Source: Adenanthera pavonina (Eukaryota > Streptophyta > Magnoliopsida > Fabales > Fabaceae). From it: DNA of 64,000 nucleotides. The first letter of the stretch is position 1, and each line of letters begins with the position of its first letter. Position numbers and translations under genes: made by a program. Under the pieces are notes generated by a model, which was not told the DNA's origin, ran no database searches, and was given only the letters and a program-made list of their open reading frames with translations. Below, one piece after another: positions 48,720 through 61,311 of this stretch. Location of the stretch: assembly GCA_026686845.1 (NCBI GenBank), contig JAIVEN010000011.1:28692501-28756500 (forward strand). The letters are read 5' to 3'.

Positions 48720-50873
48720 ATCAATTTTAATATAATGGAATGTATGATATATGCACATGAATGTGCATATGATGTATGCAATGTAAAATGTAATAGAATG
48801 TATGTCTCCCTCATACACGGCTAGAACCAGGAGCTAGCATAATCATAGGACATTTTGTATATGTGACCCTTCCAACAATCGGTGAAGATTGATTTTGAAA
48901 TATCACCAAATTCACTTCACACTAGTACATCTGGGCAAAGGTGACACTAATACTTGGACCATGGCTCTTCTTCCCATGGACCACCGTGAATTGGTGATGA
49001 TTTAGGAAAGGTGTAATCCACTGCCATCTGACTCTCCAAGCCATAGAAAAGGATTTAGAGATAAGGATCCCTTCCTTATTTCACCATATCATATCTCATT
49101 ATCACCACTCGATCCACCTTTTCTCACAATGCTTATATGGTGATAGGGGTGTGCATGGGTCGGGTTGGGTCCGGCTTCACCCCCGCCCGATGTCCGGCCC
49201 GTGCACACTCGGGCTTGGTATCGGACCGGGGTCAGGCCGGCCTGGTATCAAATAGTTTTTTAAAATATTAAAAATAAATTAAAAAACTAAGTTTATGTAT
49301 TAACAAAAAAATTAATTAATAAATGTAAAAGTTGATTTCTTTAAAAAAATAATGTTATGATAGAAATTAATTTTCTTAAAAATTATAAATATTTACAACT
49401 ATACATTATTTTCATATAATATTAAATTAAGAAATCAATTTAAAATTTTAGATAAAATTAAAATATTAAATAATTTTTCATAGCAATAAAATAATGAGTG
49501 TATTATATAAGATATATAGAAAAAATCTTATAAAATCAATTAATATATACAAAATAATAGATTTTTTATAAAAAAACATATATATATATATATAGCATGG
49601 GCTGGGTCGGACAAAATAGAGCTAGCCCGAAGCCCAATCCAGCCCGGCCCAGCCCGATAGGACCAGGTTGGACCAGGCCCAACCGGGCCATGGGTTTATT
49701 TGCACACCCCTATGTGGTGATGATGTTCATGCCATGATATCCTATGTATGTCGCTATAAATTATCATCATATTCATCATCATGATTATGCTAGCATGCTA
49801 TGTACATGTGTAATATCATGTTCATCAATATCAACTATCAATGCCAGGGAATCTAAATCTGTACTACATCTAATCGTGTGTATACCACGATACGTAGAAA
49901 ATTCATACATATACACACATATAATGATATCGTGGTATGAATGGGAATATGCATATATACATACACACACAATCAACAAATAACAAACATATACAACATC
50001 TGGTTACCTTAAGTTGTCAATACCACGCACACAGATCCCACAAGCTTCTTGAATTGCCAACCATGACTTGTACTGCTCCAATCAACTAAACAATCACTAT
50101 AATACCATAATATATTCAATTAACATATAACATAGTTATCTAGAATCCACAAGTTAACTAATTATGCTTAACTCAAGTTTCCAACAACATTTTCATGCAT
50201 CATTGAGCTTCTAATGATCATTCAAATCCTAATTAATTCTATTCATTTTGAATTTCATACACCCTCAACCAATCTTAACTTAGGGTTCCACTCAAACGCA
50301 TCACAATCCAACCAAAACTTATACTCAAAGCTTCCTAACACTAAATAACATCTTATTAATCCATTACATCCATTTTAATCGGTAGGATTTGGCCAAATCG
50401 GAAAACCCAAACATATACTCGAAAATCTATCTCCAAAACTGAAGAAAAATGGAAAGGGAGGAGCAAGAATCACTTACCCACTTGTAATCAAGCTTCTAGA
50501 GGCTAGAAAACACTCTTAAGGGTTGGATCTTCAAAGCCCTAACGCAGCTTTTCCTTCTCTCCTTCATTTTCTTCTATTTCCTCCATCTGAAATTTGTTCG
50601 ATATAAACCAATTTCGCGACTCTCACTGCAGCACCAGTAAGTTTGCCGTGGCGCTAGTACTCTTGACCTGGAAAAATTGAAATATCCCACGTGTCTCTTG
50701 TCGCGGCGGCTTTGCACCTCACCGTGGCATGGTTCTTCTCTATTTCGAATTTCAACTTTTGTCGTGTATGAATCCTTCCTCCGATCCTGGTTCCTCCAAT
50801 CTTGCATATATTATCAAGTACTCTCCCATTAGTTTAAGACTAAGTTTAGGATAGTGTAATAAGGGTTGTTACA
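48720..50873 (-). mobile_element. Truncated LTR related to the solo LTR at 37.7 kb, inverted
   Basis: Minus-strand start TGTAACAACCC at 50873. Collinear blocks with 37664-39360 include TGTAACAAC(T/C)CTTA, GGTAAGTGAT and CTAGCCGTGT with GAGGGAGACAT. Homology is lost near 48720, so the 3' third is missing. It carries the hAT-like MITE at 49144-49712. It sits within the 3' LTR of the copia element. Confidence 0.8.
49144..49712. mobile_element. hAT-like MITE, family H copy 1
   Basis: 569 bp, ends TAGGGGTGTGCA and GCACACCCCTA. The near-perfect 8-bp duplication is TATGGTGA (49136-49143) and TGTGGTGA (49713-49720). GC-rich ends (GGGTCGGGTTGGG, CCGGCCCGG-type) enclose an AT-rich middle. Homologous to 59924-60499. 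Confidence 0.88.
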
Positions 50874-51473
50874 ATGTGAGACTTCCTTTTTAATACACAC
50901 CCACACAAACTCTAACAATCCCCCACATGTGTGTTAAAAGATCACTATCATATAAGTTATAACATGAGTATAAATGTTTTGAATCTGGTGTCTTTTGGAT
51001 TATGAACTAGACCTAGACTAATAAATCTTAGTACACGGAGAAGTCAGTGAAGTTTAAAGCTTCTATGAACCAATAACTCTTGATTGTATACTAGAGGACT
51101 TATTAGTCAGCATATATCCCCATAATTCCTACGGTTAATGGCGATTTTGTGCTTTAAACTATCGTATGCATGTCTGGTATTTGATGAATGCTCTATAGAT
51201 TTCGCCACGATCTCATAGAAGTGGCCCCACTCCACATTCATATAGGTGATTTCATCAAGTGTATCTGCAATGAATATATCTTCCATAAGGAATATGAAAT
51301 TATTAAGAGTTTTATTCAGCCTCACTAATAATGCATTCTAACACTTTCTCATACCATAGAAAGAGATTAGAATTTTAGTGCTAGGAGAACTAATAAATGA
51401 CTTGTTCTTACTCATATGAACCTCCTTTATGGAATCTCCAATTATAGAGATTGGATTACCATCGTTGTTAATC

Positions 51474-52721
51474 TTAGATTGGCTTAAGTTTCATTCCCCT
51501 CGATGTATTAATAATTTGTTTCTTCCCCAGGGGTTTTATCAAAGGATCTACCAGATTTACTTTTGACCTTGTAAATTTGATTGAGATTACTCCATCTTTT
51601 AGCAGCTTCCTTATAATACTATTTCTCAACCGAATGTGTCTACTTTTACTATTAAAGATCTTATTTTTATCTGTAGCTATCGTCGATTGGCTGTCACAAT
51701 GTAAAGACACTGATGGTGTTAGTTTTCCTTCTCATGGAATATTTGCTAAGAAGTTTTTTAACCACTCAGCATCAGTACCAGTCAGTTTCATAGCAATAAA
51801 CTTTGAATGCCTTGAGGATTTTTTAATAATACTCTGTTTGGCTGATCTCCAGAATACTACACGACCACCAAGAGTAAATACAAAGCCACTAGTGGATTTA
51901 ATCTCATCTAAATTTGAGGTCCAGTTAGTATCACTGTATTCTTCTACTATAGCGGGAAACCCACCATAAAATATACCATAATTCATGGCACCTCTTAAAT
52001 ATCTCATCAATTTAACCAGAGCCATCCAATGCTCACTGCTTGGACAGTAGGTATATTTGCTCAATCTACATATAACATATGCTATATCAGGCCTGGTAAA
52101 ATTCATTAAATGCAATAGATTTCCAATAATCTATGCATATTTAGATTGAGCCACTGAATCACCTTAATGTTTTGCTAATTTTGTGTTAGCATCATAAGGA
52201 GTGCTTAAAGAAGTATAATCAAAATGTTCGAACTTTTTAAAAAAATTTTCGTCATAATGTTCTTGAGAAAGTAAAATACCATTTTCACTTCTTATAATCT
52301 TAATACCTAATATAACTTTCACTTCACCCATATATTTTGTATTGAAATTTAAAGCAAGAAAATATTTAGTTTCAATCACAACATTCATGCTAGTACTAAA
52401 AAGAAGTATATCATCCACATATAAAGAAATAGTCACATAATCACCATTTATAAATTTTGTGTAAACACACATTTCCACTTCAACAGTAGAAAAATCATCA
52501 CTCATTAAAATTTGATCTAATTTTTTATGCCATTGTTTATGTGCTTGTTTTAATCCATATAAAGATTTAACAATTTTACATACTTTATTTTCTTGTCCAA
52601 AACTGATACACCATTTAGGTTGTACCATATAAATTTCTTTTTTTAAATCACCATTTAAGAAAGCTATTTTAATATTCATTTGAGGAATATAAAGTTTGTG
52701 AACTGAAGTTAAAGCAACCAA
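51474..52721 (-). pseudogene. Copia reverse transcriptase and RNase H
   Basis: RT at 52721-52164: MNIKIAFLNGDLKKEIYM, VKSLYGLKQAHKQWHKK and the catalytic SLYVDDILLF. RNase H follows in other frames: FTRPDIAYVICRLSKY and YSDTNWTSNLDE at 52115-51732, then CDSQSTIATDKN and SRHIRLRNSIIRKLLKDGVI at 51710-51474. Interrupted by stops between the pieces. Confidence 0.92.
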
Positions 52722-53526
52722 AATTCTTATAGAAGAAATTCTTGTAATAGGAGAAAAAGTATCAAAATAATTAATATTTTGTTTTTGAGTAAAATCTTTA
52801 ATTGCAAGCCTAACTTTATATTTATCAATGGACCCATCAGGGTTAAGTTTCTTCTTAGAAACCTATTTGCAACCATTAAACTTAGCTTATAGAGGCAAAT
52901 CTACTAAAACCCAAGTTTTATTTTGATTAAGAGAATCAATTTCAACCTGAATTGCTTCTTTCCAAAGATGAGTATCTGAAGAAGAAACAACTTCATAAAA
53001 ACTTAAAGGATCATCTTGTACTATATAAGTATAAAAATCATTTCCAAAAGAAGTTTATTTCCTTTTGCCTCTTACTTCTTCTTAAATTTTCAATCAAATT
53101 TTCATTTGAATTTTGTTTAGAAGAAGAAGTAGAAATTTCCTATTTTTTAGGATTATGTTCAATTTTCAGAGGAAAATTATGCTAAAAAAATTCTACATCT
53201 TTAGTTTCTATTTTAGTGTTATGATCCAAAATATCACTTTTCAAAACCAGAAATTTATAAGCTATACTATTTTGAGTATATCTAATAAACATACAATCAG
53301 AAGTTTTAGATCCAATTTTTCTTTTCTTTAGGATCAGACAACATTACTTTAATAAGACACTCCCACACTTTTAAATATTTTAGGTTAGATACATAGCCTT
53401 TCCATAATTCATAAAGTATTTTATTTATTTTCTTATAAGATACTCTATTTTGTAAAAAACAAGCAAACATCAAAAGTTCATCCCATAAATTATCTGGTAT
53501 AGAAGAACTTTAATTCATTATTTCTT

Positions 53527-55440
53527 TTAAAGTTTTATTTTTTTCCTTTCAACTACTCCATTAGACTTAGGTGAATATGGATGATTTATTTCATATATTA
53601 TTCCTCCTTTTTCACAAAAGTCATTAAATAAAATATATTCTCCTCCTCTATCAGACATGATCCTTTCAATTTTTTTATTTAGTTGATTTTTTACCTCTGC
53701 TTTATACAAAAGAAATTTTTCAAAAAATTCATCTTTATTTCTCAATAAATATATTTTAGTATATTTTGAAAAATCATCTATAAAAGTTATATAAAATTTC
53801 TTACCACCTCTTGTCATTGTTTGTTTTAAATCATCTAGATTAGTATGAATTAAAGCAAATAATTTAGTTTCTTTTTGTGTAGAAAAATGTGTTTTTTTTT
53901 AGTTATTTTAGCTTCTGCATACACTTCACATTTATTTAAATTATTATTTTTATTTTCAGAAATCAAACCAAGTTGTTGCATTTTATTTATATAAGACTTA
54001 TTAACGTGTCCTAATCTAACATGCCACACATTAAAAGAATCAGTAATATAAATAGGAAAGTAAGAAGAAGATGCATTTTCATTCATTTTAGCAACATTCA
54101 GAACAAACAATCCCTGATTAAAATAATCCTTTCCCATGAAAACATTATTCTTCGTCATTACAATCTTATTAAATTCAGATGACACTTTAACCCCAGTCTT
54201 TCCCAACAGAGCTACAGGCACTAAGTTTGCTTTAACATCAGGCACATACAGTACATCATTGAGAGCCAATGTCTTTCCAGATGTGAGTTTGAGAACCACT
54301 TTTCCTTTCCCTAGAACTTTTGCAGTTCAGGAATCAGTAAGGTAAATACGGTTTTCTCCTTCCTTTATAGGATCATAGGAGGCAAACATCTCTCTATTTA
54401 TAGAAATATGTCTGGTAGCCTCAGAGTCTACCACCCATTTTCTCACATCAGAGATAAGGAGAGCTTGAGAAATGACTGCAGCAATAATTTCTCCAAAATT
54501 GTCATCTCCTTGAACCAAATTTACTTTTGGTTTAGGAGGATTATCATTTCTAGTCCTTTTCCTGAACTGAGCAACATGATGACTTGGTTTGCCACAAACA
54601 AAGCAGCTACCTTTCTTTTTGAACTTAGGGTTAGAATTCTTGGGTTTGTAATCAGGTTTTTTGTGAGAATCATACCTCTTGCTTTACGACTTTGTCTCCA
54701 CCAAGTTTGCCTTTGAGACTATCTTCTGGCCTTTTGCTGCTCGAATCTCCTCCTACTTAGTGTCTTTGATAATGATATGAGTGATGAGGTCAGATAGTGA
54801 TAATTGCTTCTACTTGTGTTTGAGTTGCTGTTTGTAGTCCTGCCACGAATCCGGTAGTTTCTCTATTAGGATCCCAGCTACAAATTCATCTGGAAGGTTG
54901 ATCTTCTCAGTACAAAGTTCTTCTAGCAATTTATGGTATTCATTGATCTACAACTTGATATCTTTCTCTTTGAACATCTCCCATCGGTAATAATTTTTTA
55001 TCATGAATTTCTACATTCCAGCATCCTCAGTAGTGTACATTGTGATCAGTGACTCCTAGATCCTGCTGGCTTCCTTATAGACATAATATGTATCGAACAT
55101 ATCATTAGACAATGTGCTAATGATAGTATGCCTGCATACCTTATTGGCATAAGCCCAAATGTCTTTCTGTGCTTTGTCAGCATCTATATCATGCTCAATT
55201 GGAGTGAGAGCTACAATAACCCCATGTATGTTCAGCACCGAGAAAACATGTTCTTGCCAATGCTTGAAGTTCTTGCTATCAAACACCTCAATTTTTTATA
55301 TGTCTGGGAATGACTTAGGAAGCGGCAATTCGGTGGGTACAAAGATAGCAGCAACATCACCACTACCATTGACAGCTCCAGCAGATATAGCCACGGTAAT
55401 GTCAGTAGCATCAAGATTAATAGTAGCATCATGGTATGAC
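53527..55440 (-). pseudogene. Copia gag, protease and integrase
   Basis: Gag at about 55440-54540: FDSKNFKHWQEHVFSVLNIH, WAYANKVCRHTIISTLSND and a CX2C zinc knuckle (CFVCGKPSHHVAQF). Protease near 54430 reads WVVDSEATRHI, where active copia enzymes have DSGA. Integrase: HVRLGHVN, then CEVYAEAK where a Cys ligand is expected, FIDDFSKY, MSDRGGEY and NGVVERK (53817-53527). Stops and shifts are scattered. Confidence 0.9.
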
Positions 55441-55883
55441 TCCATAACTCTTAAGATTGTTAGCTGTAACTAGTAAAATAATATTATAAAAAAAATCTAA
55501 GTCATACCTGAGGACACTATCTTTAAGAGTTATTTTGCCATAAGCCAGCAACTCTCCTGGATTAAACGGATTCTTCATGTAGAAATGTACAGGGAAATAG
55601 AATAACAATAGCATAGAAGAAGCAAAATCCAAGAGAGGAAGAGAAGGAAAGCTCCAAAAAATGTTCGAGAGCTCGGTGTGCACTGGACCTTTAGCAGGCA
55701 CTACCTTTTTATCAGCCAATATCTCATGAACATTGGATGCCGTTTGGATGCAATGGAGGATGATTAAGGCGTCCGTTTAGAATGTTGGAGGGCGGTTTAA
55801 GACAAAGGAAAAGCTGGTAATAAAAAGCTTAAACGGTCGATTAAACATAATCAAGGCCCAACGTTTAGAAATCGGAAGCCATA

Positions 55884-56045
55884 ATGTCCCATAATTGAAA
55901 CTTCAAAAATAAGAATTTTCTAGTAAGCTATTTTATGTTTTCTTTTCTTTTTTTAAAATGTCTCTGTAAAATGTTCCATAATTGAAGCTTCAAAAATAAG
56001 AATTTTCTAGTAAGTTATTTTATGTTTTCTTTTTTTTTTTAAGAA
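55884..56045. repeat. Tandem duplication, 87-bp unit
   Basis: Two copies (from 55884 and 55971) of a block containing TTCAAAAATAAGAATTTTCT and TATTTTATGTTTTCTTTT, within the presumed copia 5' LTR. Confidence 0.85.
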
Positions 56046-56266
56046 ATGTATTTGTGTAAAATAATTTTTACGACACCATGTCTATAATTTGCGTGGAGGG
56101 GGAGAATTGGTGATTTTCAACTGCGTTGGCCTATTTGCAAGCCCACTCATTCTCTTGACCCTTTTACTTGCTCTAGAACTCATCTTAGTATATATACATT
56201 AAGGCTTCCTTTGTTTTAAGCAATGTGAGACTTCCTTTTTAACACATACCCACACAAACTCTAACA

Positions 56267-56741
56267 GAGAAAAGTTCTAGTGACGTCTTTATCAAGTTAA
56301 GTTAGAAAGAAAGTAACAACTTAGGTAATGCAAGCTGATCTAGCACAATTTCAATTTCAGTTCAATAAACACCCAAGATGCATACTTATGCATTTTATTC
56401 AAGTTTTACCGGTGAGCACTTTCAACAAGCTAGAAGAGTAACCGAAGATGAATTTGTAGCTGAAAAACAGGATTGAAGTTGAATCGAAGCACAAGCTATC
56501 AGGAGTCCAAAGCTTTTGAAAGCAGTGTAGCAGATCGGGCCTAAAACTTGAAGATAAAAGAGGGACCGAAGCTCAAAAAAGGATAGAAGCTAAACTTGAA
56601 GCTAAATCGAAGCACATGAGAAGAAAGAAGGATCAAAGTTGATCAAATGATGGCAAGAAAGAAGAAAGAAGAAAGAAGAAGAGCTCATCAATGGCAACCA
56701 ACGGTCTCTAGCTTGAACAAAGTAAGGATAGAGATCGGGGG
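56267..56741 (+). other. Probable 3' internal end of a Tat/Ogre-like element
   Basis: Purine-rich non-coding sequence with repeated GAAGC-type words, ending in a polypurine tract (GAGATCGGGGG, 56731-56741) directly before the LTR start. Confidence 0.4.
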
Positions 56742-56781
56742 TGTGAACACCCCATTTTGTCCGGGTATTTTACAAAAATGC

Positions 56782-56990
56782 AAAAATAATAATAATAATA
56801 AAATAAGATAAAATAAAATAAAATAAGATAAAACAAAACTAAAAGAAAAACAAAAAAAGTAATGATAATAATAAGAGAAATAAGGAAACGAAAGAAAAAT
56901 AAAAAAAAATGATGAAAAAAAAAACAAAAAATTAAATAATAAAATAAAATAAAATAAAATAAAATGAAATAAAATAAAAGAAAAAGATGG
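56782..56990. repeat. A-rich simple repeat (AAAAT/AATA)n
   Basis: Imperfect AAAAT, AATAAT and GATAAAAT units. The minus-strand translations are Phe/Leu/Tyr-rich artefacts. Confidence 0.9.
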
Positions 56991-57530
56991 AGAATGCTTC
57001 GGGCCCAACCATACTGGACTTGAAATGCTAAGGCCCAGCATTTCAAGCCACAATCACTAATCCAGTAAAAAAAAAAAATCAGAGGGAAGTGTTTCGGGGC
57101 CCAGAGGTACTGGGTTTGAAATGCTCAAGCCCAGCACCTCAGCCCACTGAACACCCCATCATACGCCCTAAGTAGGGCTCAGCTATAGAGGGAGACGGCC
57201 GCGAGAAGCTGCAGGGCACAGAGCTGAGAGAGTGACAGACACTGGACAGACTGAAGACAAGACGGGAGCAGCAGACTGAAAGAAAGAGGCAGCCGCGAGG
57301 AAGCTGCAGGAGGCATGGCCGCGAAAGGAAAAGCTGCACGAGGGGGCAGAGAACGGCTAGAGCAGAAGCAGCGTGAGAGAAAAGGATGAAAAGCTGAGAT
57401 CGCGAGAGACACAGAGCAAGAAACCGAGGGAACAACCGGGAGGGCACCTAAAGCTACCGCGAAGACAGACCGAAGACGTGTACGAAAAGAGAAGAGGAGG
57501 ACCACATTCTTGGGATTCAACCGTGGAACT

Positions 57531-57540
57531 CTATAAATAG
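57531..57540 (+). promoter_or_regulatory. TATA box of the Tat/Ogre-like LTR
   Basis: CTATAAATAG in a GC-rich context, just before the 26-bp repeats. A plausible LTR promoter. Confidence 0.6.
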
Positions 57541-57542
57541 GG

Positions 57543-57670
57543 CCGAGCGCGAGAGACCGAGGGTAAATCCGAGCGTGAGAGACCGGAGGTGAATCCGAGC
57601 ACGAGAGACCGAAGGTGAAGCCGAGCACGAGAAACTGAAGGTGAAGCCGAGCACGAGAGGCCGAGGGATC
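57543..57670 (+). repeat. 26-bp minisatellite, about five units
   Basis: Units start at 57543, 57569, 57595, 57621 and 57647. The consensus begins CCGAGCACGAGAGACCGAAG. It lies just downstream of the LTR TATA box. Confidence 0.92.
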
Positions 57671-59689
57671 TGGGGTACCGCGGGGGGACAAGGAGGACCG
57701 GAAGCTGAATGGGAGACCAGGCGTGGTAGGAGTTAGGAATTGAGTAGCAAAAACGCTCGGATTTGGGGTTATTCTTATTCCAATTGTGCCTTCGTTTTCA
57801 ATTACTGCTTAATTCCTTTAGTTTTTCTAATCCCATTTTTCCGAGTCGTGGAATCCCAGTTTTAGGTTGTTTTTTTTTTTGCTAATGATCTGTACGAGTC
57901 TCTGTCGATTTCGCGTGCCTTGGGAAATCGTAGGACATTCGTGTTTGTTTACTGGATTTTTTTTTATATGCATTGCTTGGTTCTCCTTTAATGGTCCATC
58001 GGTCGGGTTCTTCAGCTCCATACTCGAATTGCTTAGGAAATTCAGATTGAGTTCATTCGTTGTGAAAACCCAGTAACTGTTTCAATGATAAACCGCATCG
58101 GATTTAAAATAAGTAAGGAGCAGGGCAGTGATTATGCTGCTGGTATTAATTGTTAGAGCGTGGTTTGAAGTATGAGATCTTGCTTTGAAGGATCCATCGC
58201 ATTTTCAGTGCTGCATGTTCGATCAATTCTCCTCCTAGTCTTCGTGAACCTTGATTTGGGCCAGTCATAGGAAAGTCTGTTAGGGGTTCATTGTTTTTCT
58301 TTTGGACCGGGCCGCACATGGTGGATATTCCATCTACAAGTTGGGCCTTAGGAATTCTGGGATGAATATTTTAATAGAGGGCCTGACATGGAGAGGCCTG
58401 CTACAGCTTCTCCTTCTTCTTTTTTTTTTCTCTCTTTTTTTTTTTTACTTTCATTTTTTTTCGTGGGCCTGGCACCAGAAGCCCGTAGGGAAGTGTGGGT
58501 ACATTGCAAGGGATTACACATAGTAAGTCCCAACATTTTTAGTCTTAAAAGTTTATTTTCTTAATAAATAAACAAATAAATTGATGAACTAATAATTACG
58601 CCGCGTGAATTTTTGGAATTCACGTAGGTATCTAATTACTGAGTTGTCACGTGAGATTGCGAGTCCACGCAGATATGTCCGTATAAATAAATTTCTTCTT
58701 GAGAGGATAATTATATTTTTTCCAAAAAAATATAATAATAGTAGTAGAAGATAAATTAGGACAATATAATAAGTTTTGTTTTAGATTCAAAAAAAAAAAT
58801 GCAATTGTCGTTTGAAAATCAAATAATAATAATGAATAATGAAACCCTTATACCGCGAGGTTTAGAACTTCCGCAGGCAATTAAGGAACCAATCTATTGG
58901 GTGTGGCTGCAAGCCCGCAAGAGGTGGATTGATTTTCTCTTAAAAGGAAAAATTTTCAAAAATACAAAAACATGTTAATTTAAAAGTCAAAAAAATCAAA
59001 CAAAAGCATTTTTCAAAAGCCCAAAAAAAAAACCATGAGAAATGTTTTCAAAACAAGATAAAATTAGAGTAAGTAAAATGGAATTAAATTGTCTTTGCAA
59101 ATTAAAACACACCAACTCAATCTCAGAAAATAGTCTTGTTTGTAAAAAGGTAAATTATTTTCAACCCACTTTCTCTTATTACAAAAATTAAAAAAATACC
59201 AACCAAGTGACACGCATTTGTAGCCCGAACTACGTGGACTTTGATCCCCATCGCAGGGTACGTAGGCCCCAGGCTCTGATCCTGGGTCAAGTCCGCCTTT
59301 GTAAATAAATAAATATTTTTTTGTTTATTTGGTGTTTTTTCCCTTAATTTAATAAATATTTTTCAATTTATTTTCTTAAATTCCTTTTTCCTCATTCTTT
59401 AATCTCCTTAATTTCTAAGTTAATTTATTTTCCTTATTCTATTTTTCAAACTTTCTTAATTTTTTTTTTCTCTACCCGTTTTCTCATGTGAATTATAAAA
59501 GGAAAATCAAAATATATTTTAAAGCCATATTAATTTACGCAATCAACGTAAGGTAACCGTTCCTTGGAACGGGTGTCGTGGGGTGCCTAACACCTTCCCC
59601 ACGCACAATCGACTCCCGAATCCAACTCCGATTACGCAGACCATCCTTTCCTATTCAATTCGGTTTCCCAAGATTTTCCCTCAAAATTT

Positions 59690-59702
59690 TGGTGGCGACT
59701 CC
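59690..59702 (+). other. Primer-binding-site-like sequence
   Basis: TGGTGGCGACTCC, matching the start of Ogre/Tat-type tRNA-Arg primer sites as I know them. It follows the presumed LTR end. Confidence 0.5.
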
Positions 59703-59923
59703 TCACAAGTCGGTTTTCACTCGAAAACCCAATTTGTTCTCTTTTTCCTTTCGTCGCATTTTTGCGGGAGCGACAGGGGGTGAGGTGTAAAAGAAAAATG
59801 GAAGAGTTGAAACAGTAGAGAGATGGCTGAATGATGCTTGGGGGGTGATGAGCGAATGGAACCATGGCTGAATGCGGAACTCGTTAGGTTAAGGGATTTA
59901 AAATTACAAAACATGTCATCAGT

Positions 59924-60499
59924 TAGGGGTATGCATGGGTCGGGTTGGGTCAAGCTTCACTCTCGCCTGTTGCTCGGTTTGATGATACTCGGGCAAAACC
60001 GGGCTAAGTACCGGGTCGGGGTTGGGCCGACCCGATACCAAATAATTTTTTAAAATATTAACAAATAAAATAAAAACTAACTTTATCTATCAACAAAAAA
60101 ATATAATTATTTATGTAAAAATATATTTCTTTGAAAAATAATGTTAGGATAGAAATTGATTTTTTTAAAAATTATAAATATTTACAACTACACATTATTT
60201 TCACATAATATTAAATTAAGAAATCAATTTAAAATTTTAAATAAAATTAAAGTATCAAAATCTTAAAATTTTTTTCATAGTGATAATATAATAAATATAT
60301 TATATAAGGTATATTGAGAAAAATCTTATAAAATCAATTAATTATACAAAATAATATAATTTTTTTAAAAAAACACATATACATATATATATATATATTA
60401 CGGGTCGAGCCAGACAAACCATAGTTAACCTAAAGCCTGGCCCGATTGGCCCGATAAGACTAGACTGGATCGGGCCATGGGTTTACATGCACAGCTCTA
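59924..60499. mobile_element. hAT-like MITE, family H copy 2
   Basis: 576 bp, ends TAGGGGTATGCA and GCACAGCTCTA. Flanking TCATCAGT (59916-59923) and CCATCAAT (60500-60507) match at 6 of 8. It aligns with 49144-49712 end to end. Confidence 0.82.
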
Positions 60500-60507
60500 C
60501 CATCAAT

Positions 60508-61299
60508 GAAAATTGAGAGTTCTCCATGTTTTTTCAGATTTGGGAACAAAAACACTACAAAACATCTAGATGTTTTCCATTTTTTGTTTCTAAAAACATT
60601 AATGTTTTTCAGTTTCCAGAACAATATACCAAAATATAACCCATCAAATGAGTTTTTTTTTCATTTTTTTGTTCTCCAAAATAGAAAATTATTTTAAAAA
60701 ATTGCAATCAAACATGGCCTTACATTCTTTAGTTACATTTTCTTTCCTTTCCTTCCCCTATACCTATCTTTTCTCACTTACATGATGTAGATATATGAAA
60801 ATAAAATATGATCAAAATAGTTGATTACATGCTTTAAATGGTCATCTAGCTATAAAGATGTGAGATCTTAAAGTTTTATTTTTTCTTTGGCTAGGACTAC
60901 CTTTCGCCTAGGATAAATACTAATTTCTATTGTGGATAAATGATAAACATCCTAACTAGATTTGCTATATTCACAAGGTATAAACCTAAATTGCTCTAAC
61001 CCAACCAAGCTAAGATAACCCAATATTAAATGGGGTTGTATTGAAGTTAAGTTAGGCTTCAAGTCATAATTTTTTTCCCAACATTTAGCGAGTTGAGGTA
61101 AAATCCAACTTGTGTTTATCTCTAATAAAAATAGACTTCAAGTTACAATAACTTCAACAAATTGATCCACATAATTGTATAATACGATGATTCTTTAGGA
61201 GTTATAGGTATGAGACATCAAACATAAGAGATCCTAGCAAGATGAATCCTCTAATGCAAAGTAAACAATAGTACCATGGTGTATCTGTTTAGCAGTAGA
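60508..61299. other. Intergenic AT-rich DNA
   Basis: No gene or repeat recognised. Confidence 0.55.
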
Positions 61300-61311
61300 T
61301 TTGAGCTATTT

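Larger units (their letters stand above)
50874..56266 (-). mobile_element. Decayed Ty1/copia retrotransposon
   Basis: Minus-strand element with gag, protease, integrase, reverse transcriptase and RNase H in copia order. A polypurine tract (ATGTGGGGGAT) precedes the 3' LTR start TGTTAGAGTTTGTG (at 50921), of which only 48 bp remain before the inserted LTR. The matching 5' LTR start is at 56266. The 46-bp block next to both is nearly identical. No canonical tRNA-Met primer-binding site was found. Many stops make it inactive. Confidence 0.88.
56742..59683 (+). mobile_element. Tat/Ogre-like Ty3/gypsy LTR
   Basis: Starts TGTGAACACCCC. It includes an AAAAT-rich tract, a GC-rich block with a TATA box (57531) and, near the end, the landmark GGGTGTCGTGGGGTGCCTAA with CACCTTCCCC and ATCGACTCCCGA typical of Tat/Ogre LTRs. 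A primer-site-like TGGTGGCGACTCC follows at 59690. No pol genes are in the window. The exact 3' limit is uncertain. Confidence 0.65.

Noticed and set aside
56688..57053. Phe/Tyr/Leu-rich frames of 112-121 codons, minus strand
   Set aside because: Translation of the AAAAT simple repeat, not a membrane protein.
57139..57691. A 170-codon open frame on the minus strand
   Set aside because: It runs across the GC-rich LTR block and its 26-bp repeats; composition and repetition explain it.
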